From Gossypium raimondii (Eukaryota > Streptophyta > Magnoliopsida > Malvales > Malvaceae), in contig NC_068577.1 of NCBI RefSeq assembly GCF_025698545.1, forward strand, positions 1,769,501-1,833,500: 64,000 nt of DNA, in the 5' to 3' direction. Below are positions 43,467 to 55,435 of this stretch, piece after piece (positions within the stretch are counted from its first letter, which is position 1; every line of letters starts with the position of its first letter). A program made the translations under genes and the position numbers. The notes below the pieces were generated by a model. The model was not told the DNA's origin. It made no database searches and was given only the letters and a program-made list of their open reading frames with translations.

Positions 43467-44251
43467 TGAAAACGACGGGTTTAAATTCTATTTCTCTGTA
43501 TTCTCTCTTCGACAACTCTAGGGTTTTTCATCTTCTTCGCCCCTCCTCTCGAGTTTCATCGTAAGCCTATTTTCTTCTTTTCTACTTTCAATTTCTTATT
43601 TTTTTTAAAAATTTGAATTCTAATGCTCTTATTTGTTCAATTTCTTGATTTTTTTTATCTGTAGATCTGAAAGATTATTGAGCTTTTAAATCTGAATTCG
43701 CTTGTTTTTATGTTAATTATATTTCATGCATATTATTCACTGTTTAGGGTTTAGGATCTGTATTTTTTTTGGCTTTTTACATTGTTACAAATTGAATTCT
43801 GAAAATTAAATAATACTCAAGGTGTTTAAATTTCATGTTTAAGTATGGGTTTCCATAAAAAAAGATTGTGTTATCTTATGATACTTGTAATAAGAGATGA
43901 TGCATAGAAACAACGAGTTCATTTAGGCACTGTTCGTTGTTGCTTTTATCTCTTGATTTTTACTTGTAATTGGATTCAAAGCAAATGATATTTTTGAAGA
44001 ATTGAAAAAATCTTACTGAGTTAGTATTGCATTCCAATGATGTTTTTTTAAAAGTAATTACGAATTTTATGTTCTACAACGGTAACCTTTTAAGATTTCT
44101 CGAGCTTATTGTATACTGTTGGTTCTTATATTGAAGAGAAGAAATCGTTCTTCTGCTATTTGTTCTAAGAACTAGAGTAATTTTATTATGTAAATATGTT
44201 TGATTGTATTATTTTGGTTCTAATGGAAATAATTATTGCAGGTAAAGAAAT

Positions 44252-46482
44252 ATGCCTAGGTATGATGACCGACGCGGTGGCACTCGTTTGTATGTTGGTC
44301 ATTTGTCTTCAAGGACAAGATCACGTGATCTAGAGGACATGTTTAGCAGATATGGGAGGTAATCAAGTCTTTTGTCATTGTTGAGTAACTTGTGAAATTT
44401 GTAGTTATTGCAATTGGCTCTGATTGGTTTACTGGTTGCATTTTTTTATTTGTTCCATTTGGGTGTTATATTCATTTTTTATGTAATATGGCCATTCAGA
44501 TAGGTTCAGGGTGGGAGAAAATAGAGTCCTTGTTTTAGTGCTTGACATCTGGTCTTTCTTATATGAGTGAGAATGTTGTGACCCTCCACGTGTCTGTGTG
44601 GTTAACTTGAATGATCTTGTTGAAGGTCTGTTGGCTTTTGCCTAACCTGGAGGTCTATGGTGAGAGGGTGACCTTGGTGGATTTGGCGTGTCTTTCTATA
44701 GTGTTATTGCGTGTTTTTAGCGAAATGGCAACAATCTCAAAAGTGGTGTTTTTGGTTCATCTGTAAGGGGCGAACTATCAACCCTTCAATAATTGTGTCA
44801 TGATGGCCTTACTGTTTCTGGCACCCGTTTACGCAGAGTACGTGATGTGGATATGAAGCGTGACTATGCATTTGTTGTACGTATTTCTTTACTCTTTTTA
44901 TTTAATCCCAAAGAACATTTCTTATCTATAATATTCTTCACTAGTTTAGTAAATATGATCATTTTGCTTGGAACTTTTTTCCTTCTTTATGTTTTGTATA
45001 TTGTTGGCCTCCTTGATTGTAGGAATTCAGTGATCCTAGAGATGCCGATGATGCAAGATATGCATTGAATGGTCGAGACATGGATGGAAGCCGGATGATT
45101 GTTGAATTTGCCAAAGGAGTAAGTTTTCTGATGACTTTTCCACATACCGTAGATTTTGCTAGCTTCTTTTTCTTTTTAATTGTTAATATCTCAAAAATGT
45201 ATAGAAGGTGGTAATTGATATATGTAAGCCTTTGGTAATTTGATCTTTTACGTAACTACCTGAGTCAATATCATTATTTGCCACTCGGTTTTCACATTTT
45301 GATAAAAGTGGTGATGGGGAAAATCATATTTTAGATGAACTTTCGTTGAAGTTGGACTGGTTTTCCTACTTTGAAGGCTAAACTGTTCTGCATCATTTTA
45401 TCTTGTTTTCCGTAACTCTTTTATCATTATTGTCCTAGGATTCTTCTGTGAGTTCACTAGCTGATATTGTTTGAATGTTGGTTCTGATTTGATTTGCAAT
45501 TTAGGTGCCCCGTGGTTCAGGTGGATCTCGAGATTACCCTGGAAGAGGTCCCACTCCTGGGTCAGGACGCTGCTTCAACTGTGGAATTGATGGTCATTGG
45601 GCTCGTGATTGCAAAGCCGGGGATTGGAAGAATAAGTGTTACCGCTGTGGAGAACGAGGCCATATAGAAAGAAATTGTCAAAACAGTCCAAAGAAACTAA
45701 GGTCATCCCCCTATCCTTCCATCAGTTTTTTCTTATTCTGCTCGGTTTTATCTGTTAAACATTCAAATCTTCCATTTATTTACTTTGAAGACAACTCTTT
45801 TGATGCAGCCGCAGACCACGCAGTTACTCTCGCTCACCTAGCCCCTACCGTGGTAGAAGCAGAAGCCGCAGTTACAGCAGGGGACGCAGCGACAGGTTTG
45901 GATTTAGCTTTCATTGGCAACTGCTTCTGAAATGCAAATTACATTGGACTTTTTGTTTTAGTGTTGACCTGGAGTAAATATTCTTCCAATTTTTTCGTTA
46001 AAGTGTGCCTATGCAATTCAAGAATCAAGAAAAATTAAATCTGTCAGGAAATGATTGTTCTTTATGCTGAATATTGGCCTTTCTGCAGTAGATCAAGATC
46101 ACCTGTGAAGAGAGACCGAAGTTACGAGCGCGAGGATAGAATATCAAGGAGCCCTAAGCGCCACAAGGGTTCTCCATCACCATCTCAAGGGAGGAAGCAT
46201 AGTCCAGCACCCGATGAAAGAAGGCCCCAAGAGGGGGGTGGTCCTTCCCCAAAGGACCGCAGGCATGCGAATGGTTCGGATTATAGTGCAAGTCCTAGGG
46301 GAAGGAGCAGAAGCCCCGATGCTGATGCTGGGGCTGAGGATGGGGCTTATAGGAGCTCTAGGAAGGAAAATGGCCACAGCCGCAGCCTTAGTCCACCCCC
46401 TAGGGATGACAGGAGCCCTGTTTACGATGATGATGATGATGATGATAATCATGCGTCTACCAGACGCGGTGAATCAAATTAA
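44252..46482 (+). CDS. RS2Z: RS2Z-type SR splicing factor (RRM, two zinc knuckles, RS domain)
   Basis: Six coding exons: 44252-44358, 44837-44876, 45023-45118, 45505-45701, 45809-45895 and 46089-46482, giving 921 bp and 306 residues in phase. The RRM comes first, with RNP2 LYVGHL and RNP1 RDYAFVEF; an intron splits RNP1 between V and E. Two CCHC knuckles follow, [14 protein letters not shown] and [14 protein letters not shown]. After them come an RS-rich tail and a serine-proline-rich acidic end with a run of seven aspartates. This is the plant-specific RS2Z family (RS2Z32/RS2Z33 in Arabidopsis, about 285-290 residues), nuclear-speckle regulators of splice-site choice. The 478-bp intron after exon 1 may hold an alternative exon. 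Which orthologue this is cannot be told. Confidence 0.94.
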
Positions 46483-48595
46483 GGCAGGCGGTGGTTCAAA
46501 TTGGCAAGTTTTAGGGACATTGTGTGTTTTCGCAACAACTTTGAATTTTTGTTTTATATATTGATGGATATTTAAGGTGGTGTTAAAGACTATATGGATT
46601 CATCTTTTTTATTTTTGCATTTGGTTATAATTTCAAAAGTATGCAGAAGGTTAAAAATACTGAAATTTGAACAAAGAGGAAGTAGACATCAATGAACTTA
46701 GACAGAAATGATCTCGATTTTGTTTGGTAAATACTTTATACGTCTTAAAATAGGAAATCCTACTAATTCTGACATTGTTTATAATAATTAAACAATAGAA
46801 AAAAAAAGCATTGACGCTTCAGCTTGGTGTTGCAAATCGTTCTTCTATTCTGCGCAGATGTACTGTCGTTTAGTTTCTGTTAGAATTGAGTCTCATTTCT
46901 TTTGTTGCTATTTGGGAGCAATGTAATTAAAAAGGATGATATACTAAAATTTAAATTTAATAAAATAATTTTAACACTATCAACAATTCAAAATTTTTGA
47001 AGGGTATAAAGGTTATGGTATATTAGTATTTGTCTGCTTTTACTTAATTAGTATTTTTGTGTAATATGGATGATATCATTTGTCATATAATATATACACA
47101 TGTAAAATAAAATCCAATAATAATAAAACAAGAAAAAAAAAAAGAGAGACTATTTGTGTGAGTCCCGAAATGGAGATCGGGTTTTACGTTGGGTCTGTAA
47201 CGATGGAGGCTTTGTGGTAGTTGTCAAAACTTAGCAAGCATGGTAGTCCTCAATATCTTTAAAACTTTATTTTAATCCTCCTCACATTATCATATTTCTT
47301 CTGTTTCTAGTTTCAGGTTCTTGTAGATGTATAAGCATATGGTTTTGGTCCTTCGCACCCTCCAAATCCAAAATTGATAATGTGAGAATTAAGATAAAGT
47401 TAACGCCATACATATATTTGGATAAGTAAATTTCATTTCATGCACAAAAGCAAACTTAAGTTACTAATCGTCCAACGAACCCCACAAAAGTTTTTCAGCC
47501 TTCCAACCAATAATTCAAACGCCCTTCTAGCAGAACTTTGAGTGTCACAATGGCCTTCTAGTAGAAATTTTGCTAGCCGGTGGAACTGCTTCTAGTGGGT
47601 TGGTAGAGTTACTCCATCGAGAGAAAGGATTGTATAAAAATGTAAATATCCATTTCCAATAAGAGGAAGATAAATTAGATTTTTTTTTTCTTGATTTTTA
47701 ACCTTTTGAGTTGGATTTGAAATTTTCAGGAGGAAAAAGTTGGAAATCAGGAGGAAAAAGTTGAAAATTTGATTTTTCGTTCTCCTGTTGAAAAGGGATC
47801 GAGATGATGTGAAATCATAGTTTCATACAATCTTTTCTCCTCTAATGGAATTGGAAAACAAGAATTTGACATATTCAAATATCTCAGAATACGACCGCAG
47901 ATCAAATGGCTAAATATGCGAATAATGATACGCCAAGACCATTATTGTTAATGGATACACTAAACTTAGTTGAAGGGATTCTACGTGAAGACAGAAATGT
48001 CCACACAAGGAATTGACATTTTAATATAATTGTTTTGAGCTGTTATTTTCTAAAAGAAAAAAGAAAAGCATTCCAACCAATGATTCAAAGAATAAAAACA
48101 TTCAAATTCATAATCCGAAGGCCGAAGATATAAAACCACATAACGTAAATTCAATCTAAACTCCAGAATTTAAACGCATAACACAAACTCAATCATCCAT
48201 AGTTGCAAACTCATAAGAAACAAATACAATAGAACACATTTTAAATTTAATAATCTTCATTAATATTCCCATTGTTATTGCTTCCACTAGCCCCAACACA
48301 ACCAAAAGATGAAGATCCGATCCATGTTGAACCACCAAAACATCACTAACATCATAATTGGACACTTTATTATCAATATTTGAGTTTGATTCATTTAGTG
48401 TCAGAACTTAAAATTTTCTATTATTTTTACTTATTTTGGCTTTTTCTTGAATTTTTTTAATATAATAAACTGGTTCAACCAGTCATCAAATCGGTTTAAC
48501 TGAGAAGTGGTGTCGGGATAGACCAAAAACAGCTATATTATGTTGGCAGAGAACAAGTAACCCATATCCTAACACTTGCCCAAAACCAGCCAGAC
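46483..48595. other. Spacer between RS2Z and GSTL
   Basis: The first few hundred bases are the RS2Z 3' UTR and flank. Positions about 47615-47640 and 47820-47850 hold a short inverted pair (GAGAAAGGATTGTAT against ATACAATCTTTTCTC), with two direct copies of AAATCAGGAGGAAAAAGTTG-type sequence between. A CGGTT/AACCAG-rich stretch at 48465-48505 matches the dispersed repeat seen at 28130. No gene or named element was recognised. Confidence 0.4.
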
Positions 48596-51500
48596 ATGGC
48601 AGTTTGCTATATTAGTGGTATAGGCTTTGGCCCTTCCCCTACCTTTCAGTATTCACCAAATCGTACAATACCCTTCTCCTCCAATCAAATAACAACAACA
48701 ACACTACCCAGAACCAAAGCCTTATCTTGTTTCCACCATGCCACAACTTCTGTCCAACCAACTTTCTCTTTTCACTGCAAAACTAAAACCCACTTCCCAT
48801 TTCGCCCTCCATGGCCTGCTTCAAACAAACCTACCACCATTTCTTCAGCAATGTCATCTGGGTGTGTAATCCATTCTTTCTTCTTCTTCTTTACTTGATG
48901 ATGTTAGTCAGCAGGAAAAGCTTTTGATTTCTGGGTTTTTTGTCGTCTTGATTCTTGGTTTTGTATTATTTTATTTCAAACCAATATATATCTACGTACA
49001 GATATGTGCAAGAGGATCTTCCACCAGCTCTTGATTCTACTTCAGACCCACCTCCAATCTTTGATGGAACAACAAGGTGAACTATTTTAGTAATCTGTCG
49101 TCTGGGTTTGCTTTTTCCTTTTTTAATCAGTTTCGAAGTTTTCAATATCCACATGATTGTTAATTCCATGTGAGTTTTCTAGATTTGTAATTAAGAATCT
49201 GGTTCTTAACTTTGGTTGGTTTTCCATCGATACAATGTTTAAGGTTGTATATATCTTACACATGCCCCTACGCTCAGCGTGTTTGGATTACTCGAAACTG
49301 TAAGGTACTTTTCTTTTCCTTATCTAAGTTCAAGCTACTTGAGTTTGAATAAAAAAACTTAAATTTGATTTGGTAATTATCAAGTCGAGCTCAAGCAACT
49401 CAAAATATTGATCAAGTCGAATTCGAGCTTAGTTTTCTTGGCTCTAATGACTCACGAGCCTTCTCAAACTTTTCATTTTTATATATTTTTATATTATTAA
49501 ATTACGTTATTACTCTTAATATATATTATTAATCCTAAGCTTAAATTATCAAGTCAAGCTGGAGTTCGAGCTAGAGTATGAAAATTGATAAACTAGCTTA
49601 ATCAAGCTCTAATTTGAATAGCTAAATTATATCTCAAATCTAGCTCGAGCTTGACAATATTAAAGCTCAGTGCGACTAGATTACACTCCTACTTTTACCG
49701 TTTGTTTGGTTACCTTGATAAGTAGAGAGGGAGGAGAAATGTGTTATGTTATTGTTAATGCTGAAAAACCTGAACAGGTGGTCGTTAAACCGGTGAAACC
49801 TTTGGCTACAGTTGGACTGATTAGTTTGATACATATATACATGTCTAAGGGTATAGGATATGAACTTCCAAATACGTGAAAAACTTAGCTCACTTTGTGT
49901 CTGGGTTAACCAAAGCCAATTTTGGGTTCATTTTGTTATTTTACCTGTAGGACTGAACAGTATCATTCTTCTTTGCTATTTCTGAAACCAGGGATTGCAG
50001 GACAAGATAAAACTAGTTCCAATCGATCTAAAGAACAGGCCTACTTGGTACAAGGAGAACGTCTACCCACCTAACAAGGTCAGACCACATGTCTATGATA
50101 CAGCCTGGACACCATATACAATAACATAAGATGGTTGCATTTTTGTTCCTAGACCACTTGCCAATTAACTTTTTCCTAAATATTGTAGAAATGAAACTGC
50201 CAATTACTAATTTAAGTTTCTCTAGTGATGGTAATGGCTACCAAGAGCATCTACCAGACAAGGATGATGGTATAAAGAAAGTCAAACATTAGATGCTAAA
50301 CAATGTTTCTCGGACTTGGGTGTGACGTGTGAGTGTTGGATACAAGTATGTGTCAGATATGGACATGTTCAATTTTTTTCCAAGTCTTTTCATGTATTCG
50401 GAAAGTCCTTGAAGGGTTATATTCTCGTACCCAAGTACTTAGAAGAGTTAGAGCAACATATATGCTAAAAGGTCTGGAAAATGTAAAATAACAGAGTATT
50501 GTAGTCCTCTTTTCTGCACTAATGTGAAATCAATGCAGGTGCCAGCATTGGAACACAATAATGAAGTGAAAGGAGAGAGTCTAGACTTGATCAAGTATAT
50601 AGACAGCCACTTCGAAGGGCCTTCACTTTTCCCTGATGTACAATCTCAAAAGCTCTTGATTAGTTTGTTTTTCAGCTCCATGGTTCTTATTTCATGCTCA
50701 TACACTAAATAACAGGACCCTGCAAAGAAGCAGTTTGCAGATGAGTTATTATCCTACATTGACTCATTCTATAAAACAGTGACTTCTTCATTCAAAGGAG
50801 AGGGCACTGAAGCAGGTGAGTTTCAACACTTGGTTTCACTTGATTTTGGATTCTGCAAATGAACTTGTGTCACCGTAATCTTAGTCTGTAAACTGCACCA
50901 GGCATTGCATTTGACAACATCGAAACAGCTCTTACCAAGTTTGAGGATGGACCTTTCTTCCTTGGGCAGTTTAGTCTGGTATGTGACAAACACTGTATCA
51001 TTGCTCTTCAGTAATTGATATGCTCCTAGTTTTCATCAAGTTTCAGAAAGTAGATAGTTAAACATTGGCTTCCTTTCCAATGTAATATGTATGCATGTAT
51101 GTATGTGTATATATAAATATATCTGTGTCATCTTCAGGTGGATATAGCTTATGCACCGTTCATTGAAAGATTTCATCCTTTTTTGTTGGATGTGAAGAAG
51201 TATGATATTACTCTTGGCAGAACTAAATTGGCAACTTGGATTGAGGTACCGCTAGACATTTGCTTTATTCTTGTTATGGCATTGCAATTTCTATAAATTG
51301 CAAGAAGATATACCTGAAACTTTTTTTTTGGCATTCCAGTTAAGGGTGGGAAACATGATATTTTGAACTTTGATATCATGGACTAAACCATGGTTCAAAA
51401 GTTCTATTTTTTTTAGTCGATTCTCTGTCAAAGGGTAATTGATTATCTAGAAAACATGTTCAATGTCAAAATGGCTTCATGATTCTGTACAAATTGTAGC

Positions 51501-51745
51501 AGTTTGGGCTTTTTGGCCTTTTGTATATCAATGGGAAATCTATCCTTGACAGGAGATGAACAAAAACGAGGGTTACACACAAACCAGGTGTGATCCAAAG
51601 GAACTTGTTGAGAGCTACAAGAAACGCTTCATGGTAATCAAAATTTAAGGCTTAAGCAGTATTAAAAGTTGTATGAAATATTACCCTCTATCCTCCCCAA
51701 CCCACTTTTTTTCCCGACTTGTTTCTTTTGCAGGCTCATCTTTGA
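48596..51745 (+). CDS. GSTL: Lambda-class glutathione transferase with plastid transit peptide
   Basis: Ten exons: 48596-48861, 49002-49076, 49244-49304, 49992-50078, 50539-50637, 50716-50815, 50902-50978, 51138-51245, 51553-51633 and 51734-51745. They give 966 bp, 321 residues, all in phase. The first about 88 residues are rich in Ser, Thr and Pro and poor in acids, like a chloroplast transit peptide. The thioredoxin-fold domain has YTCPYAQRVW with the catalytic cysteine at about 121, where most GSTs have serine; this is the lambda-class (and DHAR) hallmark, giving thioltransferase or flavonol-deglutathionylation activity. NKVPALEH and GESLDLIKYID are the glutathione-binding segments. The helical C-domain ends at KKRFMAHL. 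It resembles Arabidopsis GSTL2, the plastid member. Confidence 0.94.
49320..49690. mobile_element. hAT-like or fold-back element in GSTL intron 3
   Basis: The stretch is rich in AAGTCGAGCTCAAGC and GCTCGAGCTTGA words in both directions. Its right end, GACTAGATTACACTCCTAC, reversed reads GTAGGAGTGTAATC, like hAT element ends. It accounts for most of the 687-bp intron 49305-49991. The left end was not placed. Confidence 0.5.
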
Positions 51746-53087
51746 ACAAATGAGGATTCCCTGTTTTTCCTAGTACAAAATCGAGGAATCTAGTCTGTTA
51801 TTTCCAATGGCAGGCACTAGTATTGTCTGGTTCATGCTTTTATCATTGTTGAGAAAAATAGCTCCCCTTTTCTCCGATCAGAAAATGGAAAAATAAGCAT
51901 ATTACTTCAGTTATGCAAAATTGATGTACTCTTATGCAAATGAGCACTCACCTTGGATTGAAAAGGTTGCTTTATTTCTAAAGCTTTTGCCTGAGATTGG
52001 GTAATCAATGGAGAAGTATCCATTGCTGCTTTGTTCAACAGAATAGAGGACCTTTTGTTATTAAAACAATGAAACAAGTATTAACCAGAAAAAAAATCCG
52101 CTTGTCTATCAGTTATGTATAGAACTTTTTAGAATCTAGTTATACCACCAATCATAGTTTTCTGTTACTCAAACTCTTCATTTTTTCTAAAATACCCGAA
52201 CACTCGTTTAGTTGTTTGACACATTCAAATATGAGTACCAGGATATTACATTTGTGTTAGATATATACCGGAATCAATTACCTCAAATCCTGAAAACATA
52301 AGAGGTCAATGCCTAAAGAAACATTACTCATGGGTAGGTCGACAGCAACTTACTATTGAGAGAGAGACCTACATCCAAATGTTTCAGAAGAAGAAGCTTT
52401 CTTCTCAGGAAACTCCATGAGGAACTAAATCTGGAATCTGCTGAATACCCTGTGAAAGCATAAGCCTGCCTCTATGCTGATTGAAGAATATTCAAGGAAT
52501 GTGCGCTAATTCTCTAACATCAATTTCATAATCTATTCATCATAAAACTTGGTTCATAAAAAGACAAACATATAACAGAGAAAGAAATTACATTATACAT
52601 GATATAATCTGCTTCAAATATTATCCATCACTTGTGTATATGCTGTGAGCAGCTACTTGACTAGTAATTGGCATTTACAGTAGAATAACTCAGTAAGAAT
52701 TTATCAATCTCAAGTTGCAGCCGCAAACTATGGTGTAAAATGTGTTTCTATTGGGACTCAATTTAAGTACTCAGCATCCTCCACAAAAATAAAAGATGGC
52801 TCGTCCCAACATCTAAAACCTCATATCATTTAAAACGACCCTAAAACAATTATGAAATTTAAAACATAAGAACAGGCCATGAATATATAGCTTAATCATA
52901 AAGGACATTCCAACACGTGAACTTCAAGAAGCAAGGGCTTTCTAGTTAATCCAGTGAATAAAGGCGGCAGCTTCAATGTGTGAAAATATTCATTAGAAAG
53001 GGCATGAAGTAGCATGAGAAATTGCCACAAACAGTCCACGACAAAAGAACGCAGCCATTGCAATCCAGCAGGTGAAGTTAACGACTC
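51746..53087. other. Spacer between convergent GSTL and PGPS 3' ends
   Basis: The region should contain the two 3' UTRs. No gene, named repeat or clear structure was recognised. Confidence 0.4.
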
Positions 53088-54878
53088 CTATAATACTTTC
53101 CGTATCTTCTCCATATACACGACCAATGACATTACTGAGAGACCAGCTGAAAGATAAAGAAAAATAACACCCGAAGCAACTAAGATCCCAGTTTCTCCGA
53201 GACTGCATAAAGAGGGAGGAAGAAAAAACATGACAGTCAGATACTGCAACCAAGCTTGTTTGGCATTTATCATTTCATGTTGGTCAAGTAAGAAATTTAA
53301 TAAACCTGCTATCTCGTGTAGCCAGAAGGATGGTTAGTGCAGCCATTTGCGTGGCAGTTTTCCACTTCCCCAGCTTATTTACGGCAACAGCCTGATTTAT
53401 GTATCAAACTTAAAAAATAAGCTAGAAGCAAAACTCAAGCATTTCCTACTTTAATATAGTAAAATAGGTAGTTGTTTGACATCCAAGGGAGAGAAACATA
53501 CCGCTAAAAGCTTACCATTTTGAGAAGCAGCCCATTCCCTAACAGCGGACATAGTTATCTACAAACAAAATGTCAACTATTTGTAAGATATTTATAAATA
53601 ATTCATACAAGTATAGAACAAAACCAGCTATGGTATATATTACCTCCCTTCCAATGATGGCTATTGATGGTACATTCAGTAGCCATGGCACTTGCCCAAA
53701 CACAGCAATGTTCAAAGGTCTAGAACATAATAAGACCAATGTAGCAGCAACCATAAGCTACATTCAACAGGCAGTGATTTCAACAATTAAACTCAATCCA
53801 ATGAATAACTTAAACGTTCGGAAAATAAAAAGGGAAAAGAGAACACACCTTGTCTGCGACTGGATCCAAAAGAGCACCAAAGGCAGAACATAACCTCATC
53901 TGAAAGACACAAAAACGATTTTACTATGATGAACTATATAGAGTACCTAGCCTCTTATAAAACAAGAGGAAAAAGAAAGGCTTCCATAGTATTTCAACAA
54001 GGGGGTGTGGTAGAAAGCATACTCTTCGAGCAATGTACCCATCAAGCCAATCGGTTATAGCAGCCGCCATAAATATGCTAGTAGTAGCAGTCCTTCCCCA
54101 CCAACTATCGACAGAAAAGGCTAAAAAAGAAGAAGAAAATCATTTCATTACTCCCGCAACATTGGCAATACAATTAACAATTGCACTAAGAATCCAAAAG
54201 CACACCATCCATACAGCTAACAATAATCCATAGGTTTCTTTACACCATCTAAACCATATCACATTGCAACCTATCATCATTGGTTGTCATAATTCACAAA
54301 TATATTCCAAATGCAATTAAAAGCTACAATTGCCAAAAATCATCAGAGTTGATCATAATTCATGGCCCAAAACATGAAAATAGCAAACAAACCAAGCTAA
54401 CATAAACAGTCGCATGATCGTTAAGCATGTCATCACTTAAAACGTATAAAAAACCCAAACGAAAGCAACCCAAAAACCTCGGAAATGGACACTTGATTTT
54501 TTTATCCAAACATTAAACAGATCAAAATTAAAGATCCAAACCATGGAGGAAACAACAAATCCAGATTGCACTGCCTCGAAATCGAAACGCCATTGTCAAA
54601 ACATCGTCATCATAATTAGAAAATCCAAATAAATATTCAACAGGTAAACCAAAATCTAAAATCGCAGTTGACAAAAATTCAACTAAAATATTGCAATGTA
54701 CGTAAGTCAGGAAAAAGAAAAAAGAAGAAACTGAACTGAAAATCAGCAACGGCACGGCGGCGACGCGGCCGAGAGTTAAAACAGTGGGCAAAGTTAAAAT
54801 TTTGGAAGAAGAATGATTAGAATAAGCTAAACTTGGGTGGTGGTCCAGTTGCTGTTGCAGCAATGGCTCCGAATCCAT
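53088..54878 (-). CDS. PGPS2: Phosphatidylglycerophosphate synthase (CDP-alcohol phosphatidyltransferase)
   Basis: Seven exons, from the 5' end: 54737-54878, 54023-54120, 53849-53899, 53644-53757, 53502-53558, 53306-53391, 53088-53202. They give 663 bp, 220 residues, in phase. The enzyme joins CDP-diacylglycerol and glycerol-3-phosphate to make phosphatidylglycerophosphate, the first step to phosphatidylglycerol. The catalytic motif D-x2-D-G-x2-A-R...G-x3-D-x3-D is seen as DWLDGYIARR, then GALLDPVADK, split by an intron. Also seen are LTLPTVLTLGRVAAVPLL, a typical N-terminal block, and IGREITMSAVREWAASQNGK. Several membrane helices are predicted. The short N-terminus without a long transit peptide fits PGPS2 (ER) rather than plastid/mitochondrial PGPS1. 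A divergent short open frame starts 10 bp away but is not taken as a gene. Confidence 0.93.
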
Positions 54879-55075
54879 ATCCGCGAGAATGCCGGAAGAC
54901 CCGGATCCCGACCCGTTAAAGAATCCTTTATTGATCGCTTATGAAGAGGAAGAGAAACAACGCAAAGCAGATCTAATAAAAAGGAAAGATATTTTTGTGT
55001 TGTTATTGGGATACAAAATTGGAGATAGGGTTAAAAGGGAAGATATAATGCGCCGTGTTAGGATGGTGGCTGTGG

Positions 55076-55112
55076 CGGTCACGGTCACGGTTACGGTTAC
55101 GGTTACGGTTCG
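55076..55112. repeat. GGT(T/C)AC hexamer repeat near the PGPS start
   Basis: Units CGGTCA, then CGGTTA three or four times, are found 200 bp upstream of the PGPS ATG. It is not the plant telomere repeat (TTTAGGG). Confidence 0.8.
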
Positions 55113-55185
55113 CACTTTAATTTTACCAACTTTCAGGTTGTCGGCTGTAAATCTGTCTTTTTTTTTTTTTGTTTAGGCTTCGTTA

Positions 55186-55435
55186 AAAAAATATCATTTT
55201 ACCTTTTAACCTTTCAATTTATATTATTTGTTAAATTATGTTAAAACGAGAAAAATAATTTGTTAAATTAAAAAATAATTAATTATTAACGTGGCATTCA
55301 CGTAATAATTTACGATATCTTACGTCAACAACATTAACAAATATTAATTTTTCAAGAGTAATTTGACAAATTGTATAAGTTTAAAAGTTAAAATGAGAAA
55401 ATTAAATGAAAGATAAAATGATATTTTATAAAGTT
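55186..55435. repeat. Fold-back element
   Basis: The left arm AAATATCATTTTACCTTTTA mirrors the right arm AGATAAAATGATATTTTA, and inner words around GTTAAATTA/TAATTTGAC also pair. About 250 bp, non-coding. Confidence 0.6.

Noticed and set aside
46214-46564. Alternative frame over the last RS2Z exon
   Set aside because: Shadow of the RS domain; methionine and isoleucine runs come from the GAT repeat that encodes aspartates in the real frame.
55076-55112. Interstitial telomere repeat
   Set aside because: The unit is GGT(T/C)AC, not TTTAGGG.
54889-55176. Open frame reading away from PGPS on the plus strand
   Set aside because: It starts 10 bp from the PGPS ATG, has a biased acidic/lysine start and a VTVTVT run from the hexamer repeat, and matches no family; most likely promoter and leader sequence of PGPS.
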